Assembly: GCA_005879655.1 (NCBI GenBank)
Contig: VBJK01000229.1
Span: 22,897 to 32,049, forward strand
Length of the DNA: 9,153 bases
Source of the DNA: Chloroflexota bacterium
GTDB lineage: Bacteria > Chloroflexota > Ktedonobacteria > Ktedonobacterales > Ktedonobacteraceae
Direction of reading: 5' to 3'
Below, piece by piece: positions 1-5,782 of this stretch. Below the pieces are notes generated by a model, which saw only the letters and a list, made by a program, of their open reading frames with translations, made no database searches and was not told the DNA's origin. Both the position numbers and the translations under genes were made by a program. Numbering within the stretch: position 1 is the stretch's first letter; each line of letters starts with the position of its first letter.

Positions 1-64
1 CGTTGGCCGTACTCTGCCGATAACTCGGCATACGTGGATCAGGTGGAGAGAATTGATTACTCAT
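1..64 (-). CDS. 5' end of an unidentified gene leaving the left edge
   Basis: Only the first 21 codons are inside the window. The start is well supported: an ATG at 64-62 is preceded by an AAGGAGGAG Shine-Dalgarno sequence (complement of about 71-79). The visible N-terminus reads MSNQFSPPDPRMPSYRQSTA, rich in Pro, Ser and Gln, so it looks disordered and has no signal peptide in the visible part. Nothing can be said about function. The AT-rich stretch upstream on the minus strand (about 90-125) probably holds its promoter, but no convincing -35/-10 pair was found. Confidence 0.6.
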   Translation of the reverse strand, partial: MSNQFSPPDPRMPSYRQSTAN

Positions 65-197
65 AAATGGCTCCTCCTTGATACTCTTCCTAGATATAAT
101 AATATTTGGTAATACTAATGCTTTAGGAGTAGGTGGAAGCGCATCTATAGATTGACGCCATTATCAATGATTAATCCGTAGATGCCCAGGCAGCTTT

Positions 198-383
198 TTA
201 CGGCCTATATAGCCTATTCTTCTTTATCACGTAATTGAATGCAAAAAAGTGCCACAACTCATAGATATAGCAATGGATCGATAAGACAATCTCCTCTTGT
301 ACAGTCAACAGTGGGACACACCCCATCTCTCGTAAGTACATTATCGTGGCATCATCGGCCTCGTTTTCTATTTGGAAGAACAA
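198..383 (-). pseudogene. sigma-70 factor fragment (region 1.2 remnant)
   Basis: The open frame encodes about 61 residues, of which residues 10-36 (DDATIMYLREMGCVPLLT followed by VQEEIVLS) closely match the sigma-70 region 1.2 signature of primary-like sigma factors (typically D-P-V-R-x-Y-L-R-E-I-G-x-V-P-L-L-T-x-x-E-E). After that the similarity ends: the expected helix and the region 2 sequence that binds the -10 element are missing, and a stop follows at 198-200. There is no ATG; the frame is open only up to a stop at about 402-404 and would need TTG. It is therefore best read as a decayed piece of a sigma factor gene. A tiny expressed peptide cannot be excluded, but no clear ribosome binding site supports it. 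Confidence 0.55.
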
Positions 384-653
384 TAAATAACTGTGTAGAG
401 ATTATTTAAATTAAATACGCGAGAATGGTAAGCCACGTGATCTATTGTTTGTTGTTTACTAGCAAAAAGAGGAAATATCGGAATATGATGAGGATAGAAG
501 TATTTAGCTCAGGTGAGATGTCTTTGCTGTTGCGTATATGATAACAAAGAAATTACGTGAACTATTCCACGACGACCACTCTAAAAGATGCTGGTAATCA
601 TGGCGTAAGTTGTCTAGTAGTTGTCGTCGCACTGGCATACTTTTCCTGTTAGT
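384..653. other. intergenic stretch without a supported gene
   Basis: No supported gene, RNA gene or clear terminator was seen here. Only very short open frames occur (for example ATG frames near 486 and 539 of fewer than 20 codons). The region separates the sigma-factor remnant on the minus strand from the plus-strand hypothetical gene, so it may contain divergent promoters, but none was convincing. Confidence 0.4.
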
Positions 654-1076
654 ATGGATAGTGATAGGAATGGAGATGTAATAACGAGTCTCCCGGCCTC
701 AAAGGAAGAAAAAGTGCTTGGTAAGCCTGACGAGAGGACTGATCAAGTGAGAAAGGAAATGGAGCATAGAATGATACCAGCGTGGTTAACAGAGAAACAA
801 CCAGTATATGACTATCGGGACGATGGATTGCTCTATGAAAACGGTCTGCCATTGCCCGAACTTTCTTTTATCATCTTTGGCAGTGATCTCTACATGCTAG
901 AAGTGGCCGAGGAGTGTGGACGACTTGACATGTCAATGAGCTGTGGGTGTGAAGCCATCCGTAGGGAGCATGAGTGGGTTATTTGCGATGAGGGTGGCAA
1001 TGAACTGCATAGAACACCCACTCTTGGGCTAGCCTTTTTGTGGTTACGGGAACATGATAATACCCTGGTGGCATAA
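654..1076 (+). CDS. hypothetical protein, soluble, ~140 aa
   Basis: This plus-strand frame encodes a family I do not recognise. The start is uncertain. A TTG at 621 gives 151 aa; the ATG at 654 (chosen) gives 140 aa; and the ATG at 771 gives 101 aa and is the only one with a plausible Shine-Dalgarno sequence (GGAG six bases upstream). The N-terminal 40 residues are charged and low in hydrophobics, probably disordered. The folded part begins near the third candidate start (MIPAWLTEKQPVYDY) and contains LLYENGLPLPELSF, a CGC motif and a Trp-rich tail (LAFLWLREH). No signal peptide or membrane segment is seen. A small membrane protein gene follows 37 bases downstream on the same strand, so the two could be cotranscribed. 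No link with the CRISPR genes, which lie on the other strand, can be shown. Confidence 0.5.
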   Translation: MDSDRNGDVITSLPASKEEKVLGKPDERTDQVRKEMEHRMIPAWLTEKQPVYDYRDDGLLYENGLPLPELSFIIFGSDLYMLEVAEECGRLDMSMSCGCEAIRREHEWVICDEGGNELHRTPTLGLAFLWLREHDNTLVA

Positions 1077-1113
1077 TTGATAGAGAAAGTTCACTATATT
1101 AAAGGAGTCTCGT

Positions 1114-1290
1114 ATGTTTGGTATTACAAATAGCTTGTCCGGTGTTCTCATTCTCACGCTTATAGGTTCAGTCGTGGCCTATACGGTGATAGCTACCTTT
1201 ATTGCCTTTATCTTTAAACTCAACAGCAGAAAAAAGACTAAGGAATCGGTGATTGACCAGTATTGGAGTAGTAAAGGGGTTAAAGAGTAG
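1114..1290 (+). CDS. small single-pass membrane protein, 58 aa
   Basis: A 58-codon frame starts at ATG 1114 with a strong ribosome binding site (AAAGGAG at about 1101-1107, spacing 6-7). The protein has a short polar N-terminus, one long hydrophobic segment (about residues 9-34, from GVLILTLIG to FIAFIF), then a basic stretch (KLNSRKKTK) and a polar tail ending in SSKGVKE. The positive residues just after the helix predict the C-terminus in the cytoplasm. The family is not recognised. It follows the 654-1076 gene by 37 bases. Small membrane proteins can be regulators, toxins or effectors, but nothing here distinguishes these. Confidence 0.65.
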   Translation: MFGITNSLSGVLILTLIGSVVAYTVIATFIAFIFKLNSRKKTKESVIDQYWSSKGVKE

Positions 1291-1340
1291 TTATAGCGGT
1301 AGCCTGAAACAATAAATATCAAAACCCCCGTCGTCTGTTT

Positions 1341-1540
1341 CTAGGGGATGCTCTGATCGAAGGCATAAGCCTGCGCGTTAAGCGGGGGTCCAGGGGGCGA
1401 AGCCACTTGGCAGGGTGTGGGGTGTCCCCAAATACCCCTTTTCTTCCCTTCTGCCGCCGGAGATGGCAAGAACAAGAGCGTGCAGAGGGAAACCTCTGCT
1501 TAACTTTATGCCTATGGGGGATGTTCTGGTCGAAGGAAAG
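1341..1540. repeat. structured repeat-like intergenic element with flanking repeats
   Basis: This GC-rich, apparently noncoding segment is bounded by near-identical direct repeats: GGGGATGCTCTGATCGAAGG at 1344-1363 and GGGGATGTTCTGGTCGAAGG at 1517-1536 (18 of 20 identical). Just inside are imperfect inverted ends containing GGCATAA and GTTAAGC (1362-1389 against the complement of 1493-1513). Between them are several hairpins: 1390-1410 (a 9-bp stem with one mismatch and a GAA loop), 1419-1429 (GGGG-TGT-CCCC), and a perfect 7-bp stem with a GAAA tetraloop at 1482-1499. This resembles a nonautonomous mobile element or dispersed genomic repeat, or a structured RNA. The open frames crossing it on both strands look like by-products of its composition. 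Confidence 0.45.
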
Positions 1541-1568
1541 TGGTAAGATAGACATATATTGCAGAATT

Positions 1569-1575
1569 GGGAGGA
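1569..1575 (+). promoter_or_regulatory. ribosome binding site fixing the start at 1585
   Basis: GGGAGGA lies nine bases before ATG 1585 and decides this start over the upstream TTG at 1567. Confidence 0.7.
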
Positions 1576-1584
1576 AAACCATTA

Positions 1585-1821
1585 ATGGCTCATGTGACTG
1601 GTACACCTAGTTTCGCACAAGATATTAAGCCCTTGTTCCGCGAGGAAGATCGTAACGCCATGGACTACATATTTGACCTCTGGGACTACAACGATGTGAG
1701 CACCCATGCCGAGAACATCTTCGAGCGCTTGGACGATGGCAGCATGCCTTGTGATGAGTCATGGCCCGCCGAGCAGATCCAACTATTTCGCAGCTGGATC
1801 GATGCAGGCAAGCAGGCATAG
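1585..1821 (+). CDS. conserved small protein of unknown function, 78 aa
   Basis: The start at ATG 1585 is supported by GGGAGGA at 1569-1575 (spacing 9); a TTG at 1567 would overlap this site and is rejected. The protein begins MAHVTGTPSFAQDIKPLF and contains DIKPLFREEDRNAM, FDLWDYNDV, an IFERLDDGSMPCDESWP segment and ends with FRSWIDAGKQA. From memory this pattern belongs to a widespread family of short bacterial proteins; its -F-x-x-DI-x-PLF- start and -W-x-x-x-G- end resemble the frame of cytochrome-like domains in larger proteins, but no CXXCH heme site is present. The single Cys lies in MPCD. It appears soluble and its biochemical role is unknown to me. It sits downstream of the structured repeat and converges on the CARF gene across a large palindrome. 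Confidence 0.75.
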   Translation: MAHVTGTPSFAQDIKPLFREEDRNAMDYIFDLWDYNDVSTHAENIFERLDDGSMPCDESWPAEQIQLFRSWIDAGKQA

Positions 1822-1831
1822 CTAGCGAAAT

Positions 1832-1937
1832 AGCGGGTAGAGCACCCATAAAGGATGCCCCTACAATGGTACGAATCGGGCTGAGAGGTGTCTCCGTACC
1901 ATTGTAGGGGGGCATCCTTTATGGGTGCCCTGCTCGC
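1832..1937. repeat. large intergenic palindrome, possible bidirectional terminator
   Basis: The arm at 1842-1873 (starting GCACCCATAAAGGATGCCCC) is a perfect inverted copy of 1895-1928 apart from two extra G bases in the right arm. This gives a stem of about 32 bp around a loop of 21 bases. Pairing continues imperfectly outward to about 1832 and 1937. It sits exactly between two convergent genes (stops at 1821 and 1960) and could terminate transcription from both sides, although no clear T-run follows. Its size and composition (a CCCTACAATGG-type core) suggest a dispersed palindromic repeat or MITE-like element rather than an ordinary terminator. Confidence 0.7.
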
Positions 1938-1959
1938 TTAGGGTTATTGAGCTGCTGCA

Positions 1960-3633
1960 TTATTGCGCATCAGGAGCAAAGACTGGTACTCTAAAGAGCA
2001 CAAATTTTGTGTATGGCTCGCCACCCTCGTAGGCGCGTAGGAACAGTCTATTATTGGGTTCTTCTTCACGTAGACCCACTTTGTTCAATACCGTTAATTT
2101 CGTCTCTCTCTCAATTCTCTGTTCCAGTTCGTCATCAGTGATCAGCGTATGATAGACAAAATCGATCTTTTTCTTCTGTGCGGCAAAGATCGTCATGGCG
2201 GTCATACCTTTGCGCCCGCCGGACAATGCCAGGTCAATCTCGCAGCCTGGGTAGTTCTTGCGAGCGTCGTCAATCGCATCTTCCAGTGTTCGCTGATAAC
2301 CTTTGCAAGCCTCTGTTGAATCGATATCGTCCCATCCTGATACCAGTTCGTATATACATGGAATATCGGCTTCCTCACGCAATGCTTTCTCGATAATCTT
2401 TGCACTCGCCGTAATCTCCGTCGCTCTTCTAGGAAACACAAGAATGACCGCACGAATTGTATGTTGTTCTTGTTTTGTGAGCAGAGTATATAATTGTGTC
2501 GCCACCATTGGAGACTTGCCTAATGGGACAATTAAAACGCTATCTGCCGGGGCTGTGTGTAGGATTGGGGGGATTTCCTCAACAGAGTATTTTGGTGCTG
2601 TCGAAAAGCCTGGTGATGCGGCAATCTCTTTCAATGTCCGATCATTGACTATTCTCCCGTCCTCTAATGCACAGATGACTATCTTTTCTACTTTAGCCTC
2701 AGTATCAGCATAAACATCTTGAGGTAATGTATAAAAGACGCACTTTACTGAGTCAATAACAGAAACCATATGCAGGCAAACTTTTGCAGGCTTGGCAGCA
2801 AAAGATTCAGTCGGGACAAGTGTACGCAGGTAATCAATACTGTCTACGTCATCAAAAAAGCTTCTTAACTCTTTGGCAAGATGTATATTCTCACGACGTA
2901 AAGTCTCAAAGGTCACTTTTGCCTGCTTTGTCATATTTACATTTAAAGAATGGCCACCATGAGCGATTTTTTGCAAGAATATGACCCCCTCAGCTTTTTC
3001 ATCTTGCATCTTCTCTAACTCATCGTGCGGAGTTGAAAGCAAGCGCGCACGAAGTTTTGGACTGATCTTCTGTCCTTCTGGAAACGGAATATCGACCAGC
3101 AAGAGTTGTGCTAGTTGTTCTGCATCTGGATGCATGACCTGCATACGCTCTGCATCTGTCATATTCAGAAACATGTCGTCTACAGAAAGGAATTGCTCTT
3201 GCTCTTTATCTATAACGTGATAGAGCTTCTGGACACAGGAGAAGAATGGTGTAATCCAGGCTATCAGTGCTGACATGCTCTTGTGACCACCTGCGAGTGA
3301 GAGGTAGACCTTATCACCTTTGGCTTGACAGTTCGTAAGCAGTTTATAAAGTTTACTCAGGAAGTCACGAGCATATATACGGCGGTTAGCATCATCGAAG
3401 TCTAATAGCTCGCATTGTAATTGGCCTGCATCATCAAGTTCTTTGAATGCCTTCTTGACTAGCCTGTAACCACGGGTAACGTCTTCGCTTTTAGGATGTA
3501 AAATGATTACTTTATCAATTTGCAGCTGCTTGCGTTTTGTAAGCAAGTCATACATTATTGAAACGACAGCTGGTGACTCGCCGAGTGATGCTATCAGGAC
3601 ATTCTCTCTTAGAACTGGTAGAGGCTCCTCCAC
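1960..3633 (-). CDS. tandem CARF-domain protein, probable cyclic oligoadenylate sensor
   Basis: This encodes 557 residues from a GTG at 3633. Two CARF-like Rossmann domains are visible. The first (about residues 11-150) has VLIASLGESP and the SLAGGHKSM motif at 112-120. The second (about 364-500) has VLIVPLGKSP and LSGGRKGM at 470-477. The G-x-SP and GG-x-K-x-M motifs recall the CRISPR-associated CARF/ring-nuclease proteins of the NE0113 type. The domains are clear duplicates (18 of 37 identical over residues 11-47 and 364-400). The 200-residue linker and the C-terminus show no nuclease, HEPN or protease motif that I recognise. The likely role is binding of the cyclic oligoadenylate made by Cas10, with possible ring cleavage. 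The GTG has no Shine-Dalgarno sequence, and the frame is open upstream to 3732, where it encodes the missing end of the EAD1 domain, so the true protein may be an EAD1-CARF-CARF fusion split by a frameshift. Confidence 0.8.
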   Translation of the reverse strand: MEEPLPVLRENVLIASLGESPAVVSIMYDLLTKRKQLQIDKVIILHPKSEDVTRGYRLVKKAFKELDDAGQLQCELLDFDDANRRIYARDFLSKLYKLLTNCQAKGDKVYLSLAGGHKSMSALIAWITPFFSCVQKLYHVIDKEQEQFLSVDDMFLNMTDAERMQVMHPDAEQLAQLLLVDIPFPEGQKISPKLRARLLSTPHDELEKMQDEKAEGVIFLQKIAHGGHSLNVNMTKQAKVTFETLRRENIHLAKELRSFFDDVDSIDYLRTLVPTESFAAKPAKVCLHMVSVIDSVKCVFYTLPQDVYADTEAKVEKIVICALEDGRIVNDRTLKEIAASPGFSTAPKYSVEEIPPILHTAPADSVLIVPLGKSPMVATQLYTLLTKQEQHTIRAVILVFPRRATEITASAKIIEKALREEADIPCIYELVSGWDDIDSTEACKGYQRTLEDAIDDARKNYPGCEIDLALSGGRKGMTAMTIFAAQKKKIDFVYHTLITDDELEQRIERETKLTVLNKVGLREEEPNNRLFLRAYEGGEPYTKFVLFRVPVFAPDAQ

Positions 3634-3729
3634 ATGTTTTTCTATGATGCCCTGGCTTGTAGCGAAGTTAACAAGGTCGTTGTTCTCTGGATTTGCTCTG
3701 AGGGCCGCAAGGACCAGTTCTCGATAAGT
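3634..3729 (-). pseudogene. out-of-frame C-terminal part of the EAD1 domain
   Basis: Directly upstream of the GTG at 3633, in the CARF frame and after a TGA at 3732-3730, the sequence reads TYRELVLAALRANPENNDLV, then NFATSQGIIEKH. The ELxxAAxxxNPxNxxL pattern is the expected end of an effector-associated domain 1, whose first part lies in the other frame (3884 to about 3726). Joining the two needs a -1 shift around 3726-3729, and compared with the family about eight residues of the W-A-x-x-x-G segment are also missing. This suggests a small deletion whose length is not a multiple of three. Confidence 0.6.
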
Positions 3730-3884
3730 TCAAATACCGTATACTCAAGATTACTCTCATCTGTAATAGCGGAGAGGTTCTGATTTAACTCATACTGGAC
3801 CATCATCTTTAAACCCAGGCGCGTAGGAAAAGCGCTCAAGAGGGCTTCACACAATTGCTGCTGTTGCTTGCCATCTAGCTTCAT
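3642..3884 (-). CDS. EAD1-like effector-associated domain peptide, 80 aa (frameshifted)
   Basis: The ATG at 3884 has a good Shine-Dalgarno sequence (GGGGAG, complement of 3894-3899, spacing 9). Residues 1-54 match what I recall of effector-associated domain 1: a helical ~85-residue adaptor with a Q-x-x-x-L-C-E-A-L-L-S-A-F-P-T-R start, then LKMMVQYELNQNLSAI, and NLEYTVFELI. EAD domains are small death-domain-like adaptors that bring effectors and sensors together by homotypic binding. After FELI the present frame runs into an unrelated tail (ENWSLRPSEQIQRTTT) up to TAG at 3644-3642, while the expected EAD1 ending lies in the CARF frame. The stop lies 8 bases before the CARF GTG, so termination-reinitiation coupling is an alternative to a broken fusion. 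Confidence 0.65.
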   Translation of the reverse strand: MKLDGKQQQQLCEALLSAFPTRLGLKMMVQYELNQNLSAITDESNLEYTVFELIENWSLRPSEQIQRTTTLLTSLQARAS

Positions 3885-3893
3885 GCCGTATTT

Positions 3894-3899
3894 CTCCCC
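3894..3899 (-). promoter_or_regulatory. ribosome binding site of the EAD1 gene
   Basis: GGGGAG on the minus strand lies nine bases before the ATG at 3884. In contrast, the GTG of the CARF gene has no comparable site, so translation of the pair probably begins here. Confidence 0.65.
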
Positions 3900-3907
3900 T
3901 TTTCAGT

Positions 3908-3930
3908 ATTAAAAGGTGAACAATTTTAAT
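3908..3930. repeat. short inverted repeat in the 5' leader, possible operator
   Basis: ATTAAAA at 3908-3914 and TTTTAAT at 3924-3930 are perfect 7-base inverted copies separated by nine bases, lying at and just after the predicted transcription start. A second imperfect one (AACAATTTTAATGTT, 3919-3933) overlaps it. The position suits a repressor site, but the AT-rich sequence could produce this by chance. Confidence 0.3.
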
Positions 3931-3934
3931 GTTG

Positions 3935-3963
3935 ATTATATAGAAGATGGCATTCTCTTGCAA
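3935..3963 (-). promoter_or_regulatory. sigma-70-type promoter for the EAD1/CARF unit
   Basis: On the minus strand TTGCAA (complement of 3958-3963) is followed after exactly 17 bases by TATAAT (complement of 3935-3940). This is a near-consensus housekeeping promoter, about 50 bases before the EAD1 start codon and directly after the stop of the last RAMP gene (3980). The EAD1/CARF unit can thus be expressed independently of the upstream cas operon. Confidence 0.7.
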
Positions 3964-3979
3964 TAGTTTTCTATGATTG

Positions 3980-5110
3980 CTAGGGCACATACTTCGTATC
4001 CGCGATACGCTTGCCAATGCTATCATCCGTGTCAAACCAATCGCGCTTGCTGGGGTAATAGTAGTCCACATCAGGATCAGGCGGCCAGCACCAGATACGG
4101 CGTAGATCATCCATTGCCACTGGCACAAGCCAGCGCTTATAAAAAGTGTTCAGCTGCTCATTCATAAAGTCCCACAGTCCACTCTCTTCGTTTAGAACGG
4201 TTTTACCGCGTTCTTTCCCTGCTTGCTGGTAGCGTGCAGCATAGTCCACCAGGGTCAGGCTTGTGGGATAGAGGTACACGGAACCCAGACCTAGCGGCTT
4301 CCCATAGCCGATTTTGTGACGCATGTCTTTTTCGAGCGTGACGGCAAGCAACAGGGCCGCAAATTCATCAGTTTCCAGATTGGTAAAGTCGATACGGAAG
4401 TGGAACTGAGTATCACAATCTAAGGGGTGAATATAGCGGTTTGCGGGCTTGCTGCCCATGTAGACGATCCCTTTTTCGGTAGGTAATGCTACGTCGGGTG
4501 AGTGATGGAAGTAGAATTTGCGTCCGGCTATCTGTTGTGCAGTTTCGTTGAGGTAGAAGCTGGCATGATGCGGCTTGGGTTCCATCAGCGCTTTGGTGTA
4601 GATAGGACGATCATATTTGCGCAGCTTGTCGGCGTAGACACAGGCATCGCCGATATTGATTTTGCCCAGAAAGACACCCCGTGCTCGCTCACTTAGCATA
4701 CCGAACATACGACAGGCGATACAGAGATCAATGTTACTGTTGCAATGTTGAAATGCTGCTGGTACCTTGTCAAAATAGTTAATCTTATTGCGTTCGTACC
4801 GCCCATCGAAAAGTGTCAGACAACCGTTACCAAGCGTTTCGATCACATTACGCAATAGCCCTTTAAGCGAACTGCCGGGAATAATGTACTCGCCTTGCCG
4901 ATTGCGGATCGACTCGGCAGGCTTCCTGAGATCGAAGGGGACTGCACGAGGGTCGGCAATGAATAAGGGTGTCTCGGCATATACGTCAACCTCTAACTGA
5001 CCAGAGTAAAGAGGTTGTGATGTAGCGCTAGTCAGGCGATGATGCCAGGCTGGTCGTCGCCGCTCAGGTGGGCGTTGCCAATCAATACGTGCAAAATCAT
5101 ATGGGTTCAT
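3980..5110 (-). CDS. type III CRISPR-associated RAMP protein (TIGR03986-like)
   Basis: This is a 376-residue RAMP-superfamily (Cas7/Csm5-like) protein, probably part of the crRNA-guided effector backbone. It begins MNPYDFARIDWQRPPERRRP, an opening I associate with the TIGR03986 family. It has the glycine-rich RAMP motif IPGSSLKG at residues 77-84, a CxxCxxFG zinc-type motif (CIACRMFG) at 130-137, FLGKINIGD at 147-155 and the G-rich loop GYGKPLGLG at 268-276. Unlike its two Csm3-like neighbours it shows no obvious D-x-P-V motif before IPGSS; D53 or D60 could substitute, but this is uncertain, so it may be noncatalytic. The C-terminal 100 residues are an extension with many aromatic residues (IWCWPPDPDVDYYYP). 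ATG 5110 lies 6 bases after the preceding stop. It is the last gene of the cas operon. Confidence 0.85.
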   Translation of the reverse strand: MNPYDFARIDWQRPPERRRPAWHHRLTSATSQPLYSGQLEVDVYAETPLFIADPRAVPFDLRKPAESIRNRQGEYIIPGSSLKGLLRNVIETLGNGCLTLFDGRYERNKINYFDKVPAAFQHCNSNIDLCIACRMFGMLSERARGVFLGKINIGDACVYADKLRKYDRPIYTKALMEPKPHHASFYLNETAQQIAGRKFYFHHSPDVALPTEKGIVYMGSKPANRYIHPLDCDTQFHFRIDFTNLETDEFAALLLAVTLEKDMRHKIGYGKPLGLGSVYLYPTSLTLVDYAARYQQAGKERGKTVLNEESGLWDFMNEQLNTFYKRWLVPVAMDDLRRIWCWPPDPDVDYYYPSKRDWFDTDDSIGKRIADTKYVP

Positions 5111-5116
5111 TGCGTC

Positions 5117-5755
5117 CTACTCCCACGGCTCTAGCGCCTGAAAACGATACAACTGTACTTCGCCAGTTTCCGTATCAAGATACTCGCATACAGACAGGCG
5201 TGCATAGCGGCTAACCTGCGAGTCTAGCGGATAACGTAGCAGACGAGGAATACGTACCTCAGCGAAATCTCCAGGTCGTACAGTAGAACTCATCTTTTCT
5301 AGATCGGATGGTCTGATTCGTTCACCAAAAAGATAGTAGTACCTCGGCTCATCACACTTTTTTAGTGAAGTAAGTACATCTGGCTTGTCTTTTAGTTTAT
5401 AATCTTTCATTAGCGAACTATAATCTTCTGAACCAATATATATCACGTGCATCTGGCCTCTCTGCTTCTCCCAACGTAGTTCTGCATCCGTCCGAAAAAC
5501 GCGTCCTGTATGATAATCGGTAATAGAGCTATCAGGGTCGCCTGGGAAAAAACGTCCTGCATGATCATCAGTAGTGGAGATATCGGTTGGCAAGTACGTG
5601 AACTGTAGTAGTGCTTTCCGTTCTTTCGTCTTGATAGCCGCCCGATCAGGTAGGCGTTCGGCCAAGATCCAGGCTGGTGCTGAGAAGCGACAGGCCATAA
5701 TCAGACGCGGCAAATCAGCAACGGGGATATCTCCGGTGTAGAGTATCTCTGTCAT
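5117..5755 (-). CDS. csx19: Csx19-like type III-D CRISPR-associated protein
   Basis: This 212-residue protein resembles the Csx19 (TIGR03984) family found beside Csx10 in type III-D systems; its exact function is not established, but III-D structural work places Csx19 in the effector complex. Visible landmarks are GRVFRTDAELRWE (84-96), YYYLFGERI (139-147), EVRIPRLLRYPL (166-177) and a C-terminal V-C-E-Y-L-D-T-E-T-G-E-V with RFQALEPWE. The start ATG 5755 has GAGGA nine bases upstream. It is 27 bases after the upstream Cas7 gene and 6 bases before the next RAMP gene. An odd feature is a local duplication: residues 61-73 (TTDDHAGRFFPGD) resemble 79-91 (ITDYHTGRVFRTD), matched by a 51-base-offset repeat in the DNA. 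The assignment rests on motif memory and context. Confidence 0.75.
   Translation of the reverse strand: MTEILYTGDIPVADLPRLIMACRFSAPAWILAERLPDRAAIKTKERKALLQFTYLPTDISTTDDHAGRFFPGDPDSSITDYHTGRVFRTDAELRWEKQRGQMHVIYIGSEDYSSLMKDYKLKDKPDVLTSLKKCDEPRYYYLFGERIRPSDLEKMSSTVRPGDFAEVRIPRLLRYPLDSQVSRYARLSVCEYLDTETGEVQLYRFQALEPWE
5502..5579. repeat. degenerate direct repeat inside csx19
   Basis: 27 bases at 5502-5528 and 5553-5579 match at 22 positions (both begin CGTCCTG), offset by 51 bases or 17 codons. This leaves two D-x-H-x-G-R-x-F motifs in the protein and keeps the reading frame. Confidence 0.6.
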
Positions 5756-5782
5756 ATATTCTTATCCTCTCCAGAGCACCAT

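Noticed and set aside
80..130. Possible promoter with a TATTAT-like -10 for the left-edge gene
   Set aside because: The AT-rich stretch offers several poor matches and no acceptable -35 at the right distance.
486..600. Two very short ATG frames (17 and 19 codons)
   Set aside because: Too short, no recognisable sequence and only a weak purine stretch upstream; no reason to call them genes.
1319..1610. Overlapping open frames on both strands (1319-1606 minus, 1407-1610 plus)
   Set aside because: They cross the repeat-like structured element, have low-complexity Arg- and Pro-rich translations, no ribosome binding site and no recognisable family; best explained by the composition of the repeat.
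1625..1915. Minus-strand frame opposite the 78-aa gene
   Set aside because: It is a shadow of the conserved plus-strand gene and of the palindrome, with a Cys- and Arg-rich translation that resembles no protein.
2178..3727. Plus-strand frames inside the CARF gene
   Set aside because: Antisense shadows of a clear coding frame; Ser- and Cys-rich translations without motifs.
3720..3735. Programmed -1 frameshift signal
   Set aside because: No X-XXY-YYZ slippery heptamer or following strong stem is visible, and residues of the domain also seem missing, so a deletion is the simpler explanation.
3847..4128. Minus-strand frame bridging the end of the RAMP gene and the EAD1 start
   Set aside because: It overlaps two well-supported genes in another frame and contains the promoter; no domain similarity.
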